From contig NZ_JACLZJ010000004.1 of the NCBI RefSeq assembly GCF_014253075.1, positions 282,878-346,877 of the forward strand: 64,000 nucleotides of DNA. Direction: 5' to 3'. Below the pieces are notes generated by a model, which did not search any database, was not told the origin of the DNA, and saw nothing but the letters and a program-made list of their open reading frames with translations. The DNA is from Ochrobactrum sp. CM-21-5 (lineage in GTDB: Bacteria > Pseudomonadota > Alphaproteobacteria > Rhizobiales > Rhizobiaceae). Made by a program: the position numbers and the translations under genes. Positions 34,421 through 43,582 of this stretch are shown here, piece after piece; position 1 is the stretch's first letter; each line of letters starts with the position of its first letter.

Positions 34421-35722
34421 CTAGAGTTTGGGTTCCGAAAGATCCTTGCGCCGGAGCCATGCGAGATAGAATGGAGCGACCTTCCGCGCAATTTTATGAA
34501 ACGGCAGCGGTGCAGGCTGCGAAACCGGCAAAGCCAGTTCTTCGACCGGCTCTCCGTCAAATGCGCGCGCAAATTCGCGCCCGAGCGCCGTGCCGAGCGC
34601 CACACCGCGCCCATTGCATCCGATCCACGTCCAGCCATTGGGGCCAAGCTGATGAACACGCGGGAAACGATCCCATGTCATACCGATATAGCCACTCCAG
34701 ACATGAGTGATTTCCGGCTCGCCCAGCGCTGGAAAAGCCTCCGCCATATTGCGTGCGGCCTTATGCTTCACCCGTTCGGCAACGTTGAAATCCCCCATCA
34801 CCACACCGCCGGTAATCAGCCGGTTGCGCGCATCATAGCGGAAGAAACGCAGATCGCCACGCGTATCGGACACCGCCTGCCTTCCGGGCAGAATCGTGGC
34901 GCGCAGATTGTCGCTGACGGGCGCGGTCGCCATCTGCCAGGAAAGGACGGGAACTATGGTGCGCGCAAGGCGCGGCGCAAGTCCCTCGCGCAACTCGCTC
35001 GTATAGGCATTGGTGGCAAGCAGAAAGCCTTTGGCCCGAACCGTCGCTCTCTCCGTACGCACGACCCAGATATCACCTTCCTGCTGGAAAGAGGTGACGG
35101 GGCTTTGCTCGTGAATAATCGCGCCATGGCTTTCGGCGGCGCTGGCAAGACCGCGCGCCAGGGCCAGCGGATTGATGTGTCCGCCGGTCGGATTGAACAT
35201 GCCGCCATACCAGGAATCGCTGCCGATCAGTTGCGATGTCGCGGCGCGATCAAGAAACTCCGCCGGAAAACCGAAACGCTTCCATGCTTCGACGCGCATT
35301 TGCGACAGTTTTACCCGGCCCGGCGAATGGGCCGGCTGGAACCAGCCTTTCTGCTCGGCCTCGGCCTGAATATTCTCCTCGCGGACGATGGAAAACAGAA
35401 TATCGGCGCTGTTGCCGATAAGTCTGGCAAAGCGCTCGCCCGCCGCGCCATAGCGTTTGGCGATTGCATCCGGCTCCGCAGAAGTCATGGTCGGGATAAC
35501 CTGCCCGTTATTGCGTCCCGATGCGCCCCACCCGACCGCATTCCCTTCGAGCAGGACCACGCGTTTGCCGCGTTTTGCCAGATGAAGCGCTGCCGAAAGG
35601 CCGGTGAAGCCGCCGCCAACAATTGCAACATCGGCTTCCGTATCGCGGGTCAGCGGCTTTGCAGGCGTGCGCGCCGGTGCCGTGGCTGCCCAGATAGAGG
35701 GAGGAAAAGTGATATTCTGCAT
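34421..35722 (-). CDS. FAD-dependent amino acid/amine oxidoreductase (DAO family)
   Basis: About 433 residues. The Rossmann FAD-binding motif DVAIVGGGFTGLSAALHLAKRG (given here as GGGFTGLSAALHLAKRG) lies near residue 37, with E61-like LLEGNAVGWGASGRNNGQV next. The C-terminal ATRDGWTWIGCNGRGVALGTALGRE closes the FAD site. The DAO family oxidises secondary amines, N-methyl amino acids or D-amino acids. ATG 35722 is preferred over 35740, which overlaps the ATPase stop. It sits between the importer ATPase and the thiazoline-hydrolase gene, so it probably acts on an imported amine or amino acid. Confidence 0.87.
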   Translation of the reverse strand: MQNITFPPSIWAATAPARTPAKPLTRDTEADVAIVGGGFTGLSAALHLAKRGKRVVLLEGNAVGWGASGRNNGQVIPTMTSAEPDAIAKRYGAAGERFARLIGNSADILFSIVREENIQAEAEQKGWFQPAHSPGRVKLSQMRVEAWKRFGFPAEFLDRAATSQLIGSDSWYGGMFNPTGGHINPLALARGLASAAESHGAIIHEQSPVTSFQQEGDIWVVRTERATVRAKGFLLATNAYTSELREGLAPRLARTIVPVLSWQMATAPVSDNLRATILPGRQAVSDTRGDLRFFRYDARNRLITGGVVMGDFNVAERVKHKAARNMAEAFPALGEPEITHVWSGYIGMTWDRFPRVHQLGPNGWTWIGCNGRGVALGTALGREFARAFDGEPVEELALPVSQPAPLPFHKIARKVAPFYLAWLRRKDLSEPKL

Positions 35723-35736
35723 GACTGAAGCCGCTC

Positions 35737-37377
35737 TCATTCTGCGCTGTTGAAATGTGGCGGCGTCCAGTCCTTGCCGGGAATCGATGCCAGCAGGCGC
35801 TGCGTATATTCATGGCGCGGGTTGGCGAAAACTTCCGCCGTCGGCCCCGCTTCCGCGATCTCACCTTTCGACATGACGATGATGCGGTCACAAAGCTGCG
35901 CGGCCACCCGCAGATCGTGCGTAACAAAGAGCAGCGACAGGTTGAGCCGCTCGCCCAAATCGGCCAGCAGGCGCAGCACCTGCGCCTGCACCGAAACATC
36001 GAGCGCGGAGACCGGTTCGTCCGCGACGATGATGCGGGGTTCAAGCGCCAAAGCGCGGGCGATGCCGATACGCTGGCGCTGCCCGCCTGAAAACTCATGC
36101 GGGAAACGGTCGGCGGCAGCGGGCGAAAGCTCGACCAGTTCCAGCAATTCGCGGGCCTTCGCATGGGCCTGTTCCTTCGGCACGCCATGGACGATTGGTC
36201 CCTGCGCGATGAGGTCCACGACACGGCGGCGCGGGTTGAGCGAGGCCATCGGGTCCTGAAAGACCATCTGGATGTCCTTGCGCATGGCCCGCACTTCCCG
36301 TGGGCTGGCGCTCAGAAAATCCCTGCCATTCACATCGACCTTGCCGCTATCTGCTTCCAGCAGACGGGTGACGATGCGCGAAACGGTTGTCTTGCCCGAG
36401 CCGCTTTCGCCGACGACGCCCAGCGTCTCGCCCTGACGTAGTTCGAATGAAAGATCCTTCACGGCAGGAACGGCACTTCTTTTGCCGGTGAGCAAGCCAC
36501 CGCGCGCCTTGAAGGTCTTGTGCAAGGCTTCCGTCTTGAGAATGACCGGCTGTGCGTCCACCGATGGCTTCGGTTCGGGTGGAGTGAGAGCCGGAACCGA
36601 TGCAATCAGCGCCTTGGTATAAGGGTGCTGCGGATGGTTCAGCACTTCGTTTGCCGGGCCTTCCTCGACCAGTTCGCCAAGCCGCAGCACGGCGACACGG
36701 TCGGCGATTTCCGCCACTACGCCGAAGTCATGCGTGATGAACAGGATGCCAGTATTGTGTTCGCGTTGCAGGTCGCGGATCAGTTTCAGGATTTGCGCCT
36801 GCGTGGTCACATCGAGCGCGGTGGTTGGTTCGTCGGCGATGATGAGACGCGGTTTCAGGATCAGCGCCATGGCGATCATGACGCGCTGGCGCTGTCCGCC
36901 CGAAATCTGGTGCGGATAGGCGTTATAGGCGGATTCCGGGTCCGGAATCTTCACCTCTGCCAGCATGTCCAGTACGGCGGCACGGCGCTCCTTGCGGCCA
37001 AGTTTGGTGTGCAGGCGCAGCACTTCATCGATCTGCCAGCCAACTGTCTTCTGCGGGTTGAGCGCAGTCATCGGCTCCTGAAAGATCATGCCGATGCGGT
37101 TGCCGCGCAGCTTCTTCATATCAGCTTCACTGAGCGAATAAAGATCGGTGCCTTCAAGCTTGATCGTGCCGTGGGTCACATGCACATGCGGTTCCGGCAG
37201 AAGGCGCATGATCGCGCCCGCCGAAAGCGATTTTCCGGAGCCGCTTTCGCCGACGAGGCAGACGATTTCACCGGGATTAATGGTCAGTGTCAGGTCCTGT
37301 AGGGCGTAAGGGCGGTCGGCGCCCTTCGGCAGCGCGATCTGCAGGCTTTTGATTTCGAGAACGGGTGCGGCGGTCAT
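35737..37377 (-). CDS. Double ABC ATPase, peptide/nickel type
   Basis: A 546-residue protein with two complete ABC domains fused: Walker [13 protein letters not shown] (about residue 41) and [13 protein letters not shown] (about 325), each followed by ISGGQRQR or FSGGQRQR signature and Walker [14 protein letters not shown] or [13 protein letters not shown]. Such fusions replace the separate DppD and DppF subunits. It powers the importer encoded by 37377-41008. The four-base overlaps with both neighbours point to co-translation. Confidence 0.92.
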   Translation of the reverse strand: MTAAPVLEIKSLQIALPKGADRPYALQDLTLTINPGEIVCLVGESGSGKSLSAGAIMRLLPEPHVHVTHGTIKLEGTDLYSLSEADMKKLRGNRIGMIFQEPMTALNPQKTVGWQIDEVLRLHTKLGRKERRAAVLDMLAEVKIPDPESAYNAYPHQISGGQRQRVMIAMALILKPRLIIADEPTTALDVTTQAQILKLIRDLQREHNTGILFITHDFGVVAEIADRVAVLRLGELVEEGPANEVLNHPQHPYTKALIASVPALTPPEPKPSVDAQPVILKTEALHKTFKARGGLLTGKRSAVPAVKDLSFELRQGETLGVVGESGSGKTTVSRIVTRLLEADSGKVDVNGRDFLSASPREVRAMRKDIQMVFQDPMASLNPRRRVVDLIAQGPIVHGVPKEQAHAKARELLELVELSPAAADRFPHEFSGGQRQRIGIARALALEPRIIVADEPVSALDVSVQAQVLRLLADLGERLNLSLLFVTHDLRVAAQLCDRIIVMSKGEIAEAGPTAEVFANPRHEYTQRLLASIPGKDWTPPHFNSAE

Positions 37378-38252
37378 TATTTCTTCTGCCTCGGATTAAG
37401 CGCGTCGTTCAGGCCTTCGCCAAGCAGGCTGAAGGAAAGAACGGTGAGCAGAATGGCGATGCCGGGAATGACCGAGCAAAACCAGTCAGTGCGCAGCACA
37501 GCACGACCCTGGCCGATCATGTTGCCCCAGCTTGCATAGTTCGGATCCCCGAGACCGAGGAAGGCGAGCGCGCTTTCCATCAGGATGGACGTAGCCATCA
37601 CGACGGATGCGAAGACGATCACCGGCGGCAGGGCATTTGGCAGAATTTCGCGGAAGATGATCGACATGTTGCCGACGCCCAGATTGCGCGCGGCATCGAT
37701 GAATTCGCGCTTGCGCAGCGCCAGAAATTCCGCGCGCACCATGCGGGCAGGCGCGGTCCATGACACGATGCCGATGCAGATGATGATATTCTCGATGGAA
37801 GAACCGAAGATCGCCACCAGTGTCAGAAGCAGAACGAAACTTGGTACAGTCTGAAATGCTTCGGTGATGCGCATCAGAATGTCATCCACCCAGCCACCAT
37901 AATAACCGGCGAGCGCACCGATGATGATGCCGATGATGATCGAGATCAGGGTGGCCACGACACCGATCAGAAGCGAGATGCGCGCGCCATGGAAAATGCC
38001 CGCCATGATATCGCGACCGAGCTGGTCGGTGCCGAGCGGCGTTGCTGCATTGACGAACGGCCAGACGAGCGGATCGCCGGCGCGGCGCAGCGGGTCGCCG
38101 GGCGTAATGAAATCGGCAAGAAGCGCGATCAGGACCACGGCAATGAAGAGGATAAGGCCCAACACGGCGGCGCGGTTGCGGCTGAAACGCTGCCACAAAA
38201 TTTTTGTGCGGGAGACCTGCGGACGGGTGAGGGAGAGGTCCTGGGAAGTCAT
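37377..38252 (-). CDS. Peptide-type ABC importer permease (DppC type)
   Basis: A 291-residue permease with about six membrane helices and the coupling loop REFIDAARNLGVGNMSIIFREILP (split: EFIDAARNLGVG, IIFREILPN). The N-terminal cytoplasmic arm ending SRTKILWQRFSRN is characteristic of DppC/OppC. It starts inside the preceding DppB gene's last codon region (overlap 4 bases) and shares its end with the ATPase start. Confidence 0.9.
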   Translation of the reverse strand: MTSQDLSLTRPQVSRTKILWQRFSRNRAAVLGLILFIAVVLIALLADFITPGDPLRRAGDPLVWPFVNAATPLGTDQLGRDIMAGIFHGARISLLIGVVATLISIIIGIIIGALAGYYGGWVDDILMRITEAFQTVPSFVLLLTLVAIFGSSIENIIICIGIVSWTAPARMVRAEFLALRKREFIDAARNLGVGNMSIIFREILPNALPPVIVFASVVMATSILMESALAFLGLGDPNYASWGNMIGQGRAVLRTDWFCSVIPGIAILLTVLSFSLLGEGLNDALNPRQKK

Positions 38253-39232
38253 GACAGTTCGATCCTGGAATCAAGCCGCGCATAGATGAGATCGGTGATG
38301 AAATTCACGATCACCACCAGCACCGAGCACAGGAAGATGATACCCATGAGGGTGTTGAGATCGCGCTTGATCACGGAGGTGTAGGCGAGCTGGCCAAGGC
38401 CGGGCAGCGAGAAGATCGTCTCGATCACGACCGAGCCGCCAAGCACGGTCGAGAACTGCAGGCCGAGCAGCGTGACGACGGGCAGGAAGGCGTTGCGCAT
38501 GATGTGATGGAACATCAGCCTTGCGCCGCTGGCGCCCTTGGCGCGGGCTGTGCGGACATAATCGAGGTCGGCTACTTCCAGCACGCTGGTGCGCATCAGG
38601 CGCATGTAGAAAGCGAGATAGATAAGCGAAAGCGCCGTCGTCGGCATGACGAGGTGCACGGCAATATCCCAGACATTCTTCCAGCCGGTATAGAAACCGC
38701 CAAGCGTCTTGTAGCCGCCGACCGGCAGCCAGCCGAGCTTGACGGAAAAGATGAACATCAAAATGAGGCTGAGGAAGAAGCTCGGCATGGCGTAGAAGAC
38801 GAGGCCGAGCGTGGAGATGACATTGTCGGTCAGCGAATAAGCCTTGCGCGCGGCGAAAGCTCCGAGCGTGATGCCAAAAACGAACGCTACCGACAGCGAC
38901 GAAACCATCAGCAGGAGCGTCGGCACGAGGCGGGCCATCAGCACGTCCAGCACAGGCAGTTCATAGACATAGGACCAGCCAAAATCGAACCGTGCCAGCT
39001 TGGTCATGTAAATCCAGAGCTGCGTCCAGACGGGCTGGTCGAGGCCGTATTCGGCGCGCAGATTGGCGACGAATTGCGGGTCTGCGCCACCCATGTCGCC
39101 AACAAGCGCGTCAACCGTGTCGCCGGGCGCAAGCTTGATCAGCAGGAACGCCCCGATCATGATGAGAAGAATGACGGGGATCGCCTGCAAGATGCGCCGC
39201 AGCGCAAAAGTCAGGATCGGGGGCAGGGGCAT
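38249..39232 (-). CDS. Peptide-type ABC importer permease (DppB type)
   Basis: A 327-residue permease: RRILQAIPVILLIMIGAFLLIKLAPGD at the start is the classic DppB/OppB beginning (given as PVILLIMIGAFLLIKLAPGD), and the coupling loop is DYVRTARAKGASGARLMFHH. About six membrane helices. It lies 190 bp downstream of the receptor gene, separated by two palindromic elements that may lower its expression relative to the receptor. Confidence 0.9.
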   Translation of the reverse strand: MPLPPILTFALRRILQAIPVILLIMIGAFLLIKLAPGDTVDALVGDMGGADPQFVANLRAEYGLDQPVWTQLWIYMTKLARFDFGWSYVYELPVLDVLMARLVPTLLLMVSSLSVAFVFGITLGAFAARKAYSLTDNVISTLGLVFYAMPSFFLSLILMFIFSVKLGWLPVGGYKTLGGFYTGWKNVWDIAVHLVMPTTALSLIYLAFYMRLMRTSVLEVADLDYVRTARAKGASGARLMFHHIMRNAFLPVVTLLGLQFSTVLGGSVVIETIFSLPGLGQLAYTSVIKRDLNTLMGIIFLCSVLVVIVNFITDLIYARLDSRIELS

Positions 39233-39267
39233 TGTGGATTATCCTGCAAGATATTCATTTCAGCATT

Positions 39268-39318
39268 AGAGCATGATTCCGAAAAATGGGAACCGGTTTT
39301 CAGATAAAATCATGCTCA
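39268..39318. repeat. Palindromic intergenic repeat with AAACCGGTTCCCA-type core
   Basis: Arms GAGCATGATT (39269-39278) and AATCATGCTC (39308-39317) flank CCGAAAAATGGGAACCGG. The reverse complement shares the 13-mer AAACCGGTTCCCA with 62121-62163. Elements of this type are familiar from Rhizobiales intergenic regions. The copy lies between receptor and permease genes of the operon and would form a hairpin in its mRNA. Confidence 0.7.
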
Positions 39319-39327
39319 AACAAAAGC

Positions 39328-39370
39328 TTAGAGCGGGATGACGATTCAACTTACAAACATCCCGCTCTAA
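39328..39370. repeat. 13-bp inverted repeat TTAGAGCGGGATG/CATCCCGCTCTAA
   Basis: TTAGAGCGGGATG (39328-39340) and CATCCCGCTCTAA (39358-39370) are perfect inverted copies with a 17-base loop, directly next to the preceding element. On the minus strand it lies 50 bases after the receptor gene, where it could act as an mRNA-stabilising hairpin or weak terminator. There is no T-run. Confidence 0.7.
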
Positions 39371-39421
39371 TAAGGAAGGGAGGAACCGCTGCCGGAGAGC
39401 CAGGCAGCGGTTGTGTATCGC

Positions 39422-41008
39422 TTATTGGTCGATCCAGAGGTCGTACCAGCTCGATGAATCCCAGCGCGGCGTGTTGTGGTGGTTCTTGAGAATCTTGTTG
39501 GTCACGCCGACGAACGGATGTTCGATGGCGAAGATGACCGGCAGGTCCTTCATCTCAAGCTGCTGGATCTGGTGATAGAGATCTGCGCGTTTGGCCGGGT
39601 CCAGTTCGCTCGCGGCCTTGTCGATCAGGCTGTCCATCTCGTCAGACTTGTAGTCGAACTGGTTGGACCATGCGGTGCCAACTGGAGCGCCGGAGCGCAG
39701 CCAGACGGTCGTGGATACGGCCGGATCGGAGCGGAACTGATGCCAGCCGCTTGCCGTATCGAAGTCATGATCACGATAAACACCGTTCAGGAAGCCCGGC
39801 GCATCATTGGTCAGGATTTCGACGTCGATGCCGACTTCCTTCATGGCCTGCGCATAATACTCGCCCCAAAGCTGAGTATATTCACCCCATGGGGCCGGGC
39901 GATGGCGCAGCTTGAAACGGATGCCATCGGGACCAGCCGGGTATCCGGCTTCGTCGAGCAGCTTCTTGGCCTTTTCAACATCATACGGGTAGGTTTGAAC
40001 CTGATCCGTATAGTTGGCGCCGCCGGTGCTCGGGATCGGGCCACGGCCCGGCTTGGCATAGCCACGCATGATCGTCTTTATCGCGAAATCGATATCGAGC
40101 GCGTGATAGATCGCCTGGCGAACCTTCAGATTGGCAAGGATCGGATTGCGCAGGTTGAACTCGACGGTCGAGTGGGCGACGTTGTTCTCGAAACCCTTGG
40201 TGCCGGTATCGAAGCGGCCATCCTTCTGGAGGCGCTCGGTATCCGACATGGAAATGCCGTTGAAGGCGGTTTCCATCATTTCACCCGCTTCAAGCGCTGC
40301 GGCAGCGGCGGCCTTGTCCGGCATGAAACGCCAGATGACGCGGTCGAGATAAGGATATTCCTTCCCGCGCCAGTAATCGTCATTGCGCTCGGCAATGATG
40401 TGCTGGCCGCGTTCATATTCAACGAACTTGAACGGTCCCGTGCCCACCGGCGCGGCGTTGTACTTGTTCTTGAGAATATCCGTGCCTTCATAAAGATGCT
40501 TGGGTACCGGATGGCCAAGATCGGGCATGGCGGCGACAAGCAGATCAAGCGGCATCGGCTTGGAATAGCGGAACACCGCCGTATGCGGATCCGTGCAGTC
40601 AACTGCTTCGAGATTAGCCTGAAGCGTGGTCGAATAATTGAGCAGCTTTTTCCAAAGATTCATTGCGCTGAACGAAACGTCATTGCAACTAAAAGGCTGG
40701 CCATCGTGCCAGCGCACATTCTCGCGCAGCTTGAAGGTGATGGCTTTGCCATCTTCCGAGGATGACCAGCTTGTCGCCAGAATCGGGACATAGCCTTCAT
40801 ATGTGCGGTCAATCAACGGCTCCATGATGCGACCGGTGATCTGATAGACGCCGGTGGAGGCGCGCAGCGCAGGGTTAAGCACACCCTGTTCGGTGTTCAT
40901 ATGGACGATGACCGTGCCGCCGCGTTTTACTTCTTCGGCATGGGACGCGGCGGTTGCAAGCGAAAACGCTGCGAGAATCAGGCTAAGGCCAGCTTTTCTG
41001 ATATGCAT
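39422..41008 (-). CDS. Peptide-type ABC importer substrate-binding protein (DppA type)
   Basis: A 528-residue periplasmic receptor of SBP family 5. ATG 41008 follows AGGGGAACAG and opens a Sec signal peptide (MHIRKAGLSLILAAFSLA, cleavage near ASHAEE); the frame is open to 41098 without signal character. The domain pattern fits: VHMNTEQGVLNPALRA early, ITFKLRENVRWHDGQPF, GTGPFKFVEYERGQHI, and near the C-terminus YHQIQQLEMKDLPVI. It is the first gene of the operon that ends with the M20 hydrolase. The ligand is not evident; a short peptide or cyclic amino acid derivative fits the downstream enzymes. Confidence 0.9.
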   Translation of the reverse strand: MHIRKAGLSLILAAFSLATAASHAEEVKRGGTVIVHMNTEQGVLNPALRASTGVYQITGRIMEPLIDRTYEGYVPILATSWSSSEDGKAITFKLRENVRWHDGQPFSCNDVSFSAMNLWKKLLNYSTTLQANLEAVDCTDPHTAVFRYSKPMPLDLLVAAMPDLGHPVPKHLYEGTDILKNKYNAAPVGTGPFKFVEYERGQHIIAERNDDYWRGKEYPYLDRVIWRFMPDKAAAAAALEAGEMMETAFNGISMSDTERLQKDGRFDTGTKGFENNVAHSTVEFNLRNPILANLKVRQAIYHALDIDFAIKTIMRGYAKPGRGPIPSTGGANYTDQVQTYPYDVEKAKKLLDEAGYPAGPDGIRFKLRHRPAPWGEYTQLWGEYYAQAMKEVGIDVEILTNDAPGFLNGVYRDHDFDTASGWHQFRSDPAVSTTVWLRSGAPVGTAWSNQFDYKSDEMDSLIDKAASELDPAKRADLYHQIQQLEMKDLPVIFAIEHPFVGVTNKILKNHHNTPRWDSSSWYDLWIDQ

Positions 41009-41388
41009 TCTCTGTTCCCCTGAAGGACGTTGAGGGAGGGCTTTCAAACCTCTTTTCCCGCACGGCCAATTATAGTTCAAGTCCCTGAAATTGCTCAAAA
41101 AGCCGTTTTAGGAGACTGAACTTGTATGCAAGCATTGATATGCTAGAATCTGCACCAATTTTGTCAATACAAACTAATATAATTGGTGAAATTGGTAAAA
41201 TTTATCGACCGATCTGCGTTAAAAAGTGTCAATTTTCTGCGGCAGAATTGTCGATGCCATCCAAAGAAACTGGAATTCAACAGAAAGCTCAGTACGGAAC
41301 GGTTCAGATTGCGAGCGCAGCTTTTGACATCGCTGCACCGGCTCCAGTAGGAAACAACGATTGTCCCTCTCAAGAAAGGAAGTTGCAT
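41009..41388. promoter_or_regulatory. Divergent promoter region with AATTGGT repeats
   Basis: The 380-bp gap between the dppA-like gene and the VOC gene holds no gene. ACCAATT at 41154-41160 and AATTGGT at 41181-41187 and 41190-41196 give three copies of one heptamer, including the inverted pair CACCAATT (41153-41160) / AATTGGTG (41181-41188). CTTGTATGCAAG at 41121-41132 has a CTTG/CAAG dyad. These are candidate operators; no regulator gene lies next to them. Confidence 0.4.
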
Positions 41389-42246
41389 ATGTCTCACCCG
41401 GTCAAAGGCGTCGATCATGTCTTTCTTCTGGTCAATGATTTGGAAAAAAGCGCTGAGCAATATCGTCGTCTTGGCTTTACCTTAAGTCCGCGTGGCGTGC
41501 ACAGTAAGGAAAAGGGCACCGGCAATTATACGATCATGTTCGGGAACGACTATTTCGAGCTTCTGGGAATTGTCGCACAAACCGTGGGCAATTTGCACCA
41601 GCGAGAGAAGCTGGTTGCACAGGGAGAAGGTCTCCATGCCGTCGCCTGCCGCATTGATAATGCCCGCGAGGCCAAATCGGATCTTAACGCGCTCGGCATC
41701 AAAACGAGTGAAGTGGGCGCATTTTCGCGACCTGTGCAATTGCCGAACGGGGACGAAGGAATCGCCGCCTTCGAGACGGTTCATTTTGTCGACAGTGAAG
41801 TGCCGCAGGGCATGGTGTTCATGTGTCAGCACAAGACTCGCAACACGGTCTGGATTCCTGAACTGATCCAACATCCCAACGGCGCAAACGCGCTATCAGC
41901 AATCGTCGCTATATCCGATGATCCGGAAAACACGGCTAAGGGCTTTTCGCATCTTTTCGCAAACGGAAAGATGAAAGGTCGGGATGACGGCTGGAAAGTG
42001 ACGACGGGCGAACATTCAGCCGATCTGCTCGTTCTGGCTCCAGAGAAAGCAGCCGAAATCTATCCGGGTATCGATTTCACAACCACCCCCGCAAGCGCTT
42101 TTGCAGTATTGCGCATTCGCGTCAACTCTATCGAACAAGTGCGCGGACATCTGGAGGCGAATAGCATCTCGTGGATAAACACAGATTCTGGAATTGCTGT
42201 GTTGCCACAAAATGCGAGTGGGGCAGTTATCGAGTTTGTCGGTTGA
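41389..42246 (+). CDS. VOC-family protein with glyoxalase-like domains
   Basis: A 285-residue protein with two VOC modules: VDHVFLLVNDLEKSAEQYRRLG at the start and a second unit after about residue 165 (IVAISDDPENTAKGFSHLF). Family members with this layout (glyoxalase-like domain) include dioxygenases and unknown lyases. HEFELLGIVAQ-like metal positions are seen as H7 and E55-equivalents (VDHVF, YFELLG). AAGAAAGGAAG precedes ATG 41389. It is divergent from the dppA-like gene and alone on its strand. Substrate unknown; a link to the thiazoline operon is possible through the shared promoter region. Confidence 0.78.
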   Translation: MSHPVKGVDHVFLLVNDLEKSAEQYRRLGFTLSPRGVHSKEKGTGNYTIMFGNDYFELLGIVAQTVGNLHQREKLVAQGEGLHAVACRIDNAREAKSDLNALGIKTSEVGAFSRPVQLPNGDEGIAAFETVHFVDSEVPQGMVFMCQHKTRNTVWIPELIQHPNGANALSAIVAISDDPENTAKGFSHLFANGKMKGRDDGWKVTTGEHSADLLVLAPEKAAEIYPGIDFTTTPASAFAVLRIRVNSIEQVRGHLEANSISWINTDSGIAVLPQNASGAVIEFVG

Positions 42247-42264
42247 AACGTCGCTGGCCTGAGA

Positions 42265-42299
42265 AAGGGTGCAAAGCCGGATGAGGTTCTTGCACCCTT
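42265..42299 (+). terminator. Probable terminator hairpin after the VOC gene
   Basis: AAGGGTGCAA (42265-42274) and TTGCACCCTT (42290-42299) form a 10-bp perfect stem with a 15-base loop between two convergent genes. The lack of a T-run makes it less sure. Confidence 0.5.
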
Positions 42300-42368
42300 C
42301 GTGACGTCGTTCGACTGCATTTGAACTATTGAACGATCTCTACCGCCCGCGACCACCTCTGATCGTCT

Positions 42369-43550
42369 CTACTCAGCATCAAGGGCGGTGATGATACCCC
42401 GCAATTCGGCGAGGCCGCGTAACCGGCCAATCGCCGGATATCCCGGGGTCACATCCTTGTCTAGGTCGTCCAGCATGCGTTGGCCATGGTCGGATCGAAA
42501 CACGATGCTTGTTTGATGGTTGCGCTTGCGGTCTTCTGCGAGAAGCTCGCGGAGGACCGCTACCATATCGACATCGCCTTCCAGATGTGCGGCCTCATAA
42601 AAGCTCCGCCCGTCGCTTTCGCGCGTGGTTGCACGAAGGTGCGAGAAGTGGATGCGGGTTGCAAAGCGCCGGGCCATGCCAGGGAGATCATTATCTGCCC
42701 GAACGCCAAGACTGCCGGTACACAAACACATGCCATTCGCTTGGGATGGAACGGTCTCGAAGAGTGCCGCATAGTCGGCTTCTGTCGATGCAATACGCGG
42801 AAGTCCAAAAAGAGGGCGCGGCGGATCGTCCGGATGAAGGGTGAGCTTGACGCCAAGCCCTTCGGCGACTGGAGTGACGGCTTCGAGAAAGCTGATGAGA
42901 TTCTGCCGTAATTGCGCGGCATCAATCTGCGCATAGGCTTCCAGTTTGTCCCGGAACGCGGGAATGGTCAGCGGCTCTGTAGTGGAGCCGGGCAGTGCGC
43001 TGGCGATGTTGCGTGTCAGGTCGGCAATATCATCCTCGTCCATCGCTTCAAAAATGTTGCGCGCAGTTTCCCGATCCGCGTTGGAGTAGTCTTTTGCCGC
43101 GTCTTTACGTTGCAGTATATACAGATCGAAAGCGGCAAAACGATCCTGATTGAAACGCATGGCGGTTGCGCCTGTGCTTGTTTCAAAATTCAGATCGGTT
43201 CGACACCAATCCACCACCGGCATAAAATTGTAGCAGATGGTGCGTATGTCGTTCGCAGCAAGTGCTTCCATGCTGGCAATCCAGGCCGCAATCTCCTTCT
43301 TCGCACGTACTCCCGTGCGTTTTATAGCGTCGGGAATGGGGATGCTTTCCACAACAGACCACACAAGCGGACTGCGGCCCGCAGGGGTGCTTTCAATCAA
43401 TGATTTGCGTTCATGCACGGCGGCGGAGGTCCATGCCTCGCCGATAGACACTTCATGCAGCGCAGACACAATATCGGTTGCTCCCGCTTGCCGTACAGCA
43501 TCCAACGATACTCCGTCACGCGGACCAAACCATCTCCAGGCTTGACGCAT
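42369..43550 (-). CDS. uxuA: Mannonate dehydratase
   Basis: Dehydrates D-mannonate to 2-keto-3-deoxygluconate in the hexuronate pathway. The 393-residue protein begins RQAWRWFGPRDGVSLDAVRQAGATDIV, the typical UxuA N-terminus (abbreviated as WRWFGPRDGVSL), and has LHPDDPPRPLFGLPRI, LCTGSLGVRADNDL (metal Cys/His region) and FSHLRATTRESDGRSFYEAAH, then HSDHGQRMLDD-like FRSDHGQRMLDD. The gene follows its GntR regulator by 32 bp on the same strand, opposite uxaC-uxuB, so all pathway enzymes are controlled from the divergent region 44339-44644. Confidence 0.93.
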   Translation of the reverse strand: MRQAWRWFGPRDGVSLDAVRQAGATDIVSALHEVSIGEAWTSAAVHERKSLIESTPAGRSPLVWSVVESIPIPDAIKRTGVRAKKEIAAWIASMEALAANDIRTICYNFMPVVDWCRTDLNFETSTGATAMRFNQDRFAAFDLYILQRKDAAKDYSNADRETARNIFEAMDEDDIADLTRNIASALPGSTTEPLTIPAFRDKLEAYAQIDAAQLRQNLISFLEAVTPVAEGLGVKLTLHPDDPPRPLFGLPRIASTEADYAALFETVPSQANGMCLCTGSLGVRADNDLPGMARRFATRIHFSHLRATTRESDGRSFYEAAHLEGDVDMVAVLRELLAEDRKRNHQTSIVFRSDHGQRMLDDLDKDVTPGYPAIGRLRGLAELRGIITALDAE

Positions 43551-43582
43551 TCACTCCTCCGTTCAATTCGTGATGACAGATT

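Noticed and set aside
34391..35728. 445-codon open frame opposite the FAD oxidoreductase
   Set aside because: Antisense shadow; FAD-binding motif and family match are on the minus strand.
39476..40765. 429-codon open frame opposite the DppA-like gene
   Set aside because: Antisense shadow; receptor signature and signal peptide are on the minus strand.
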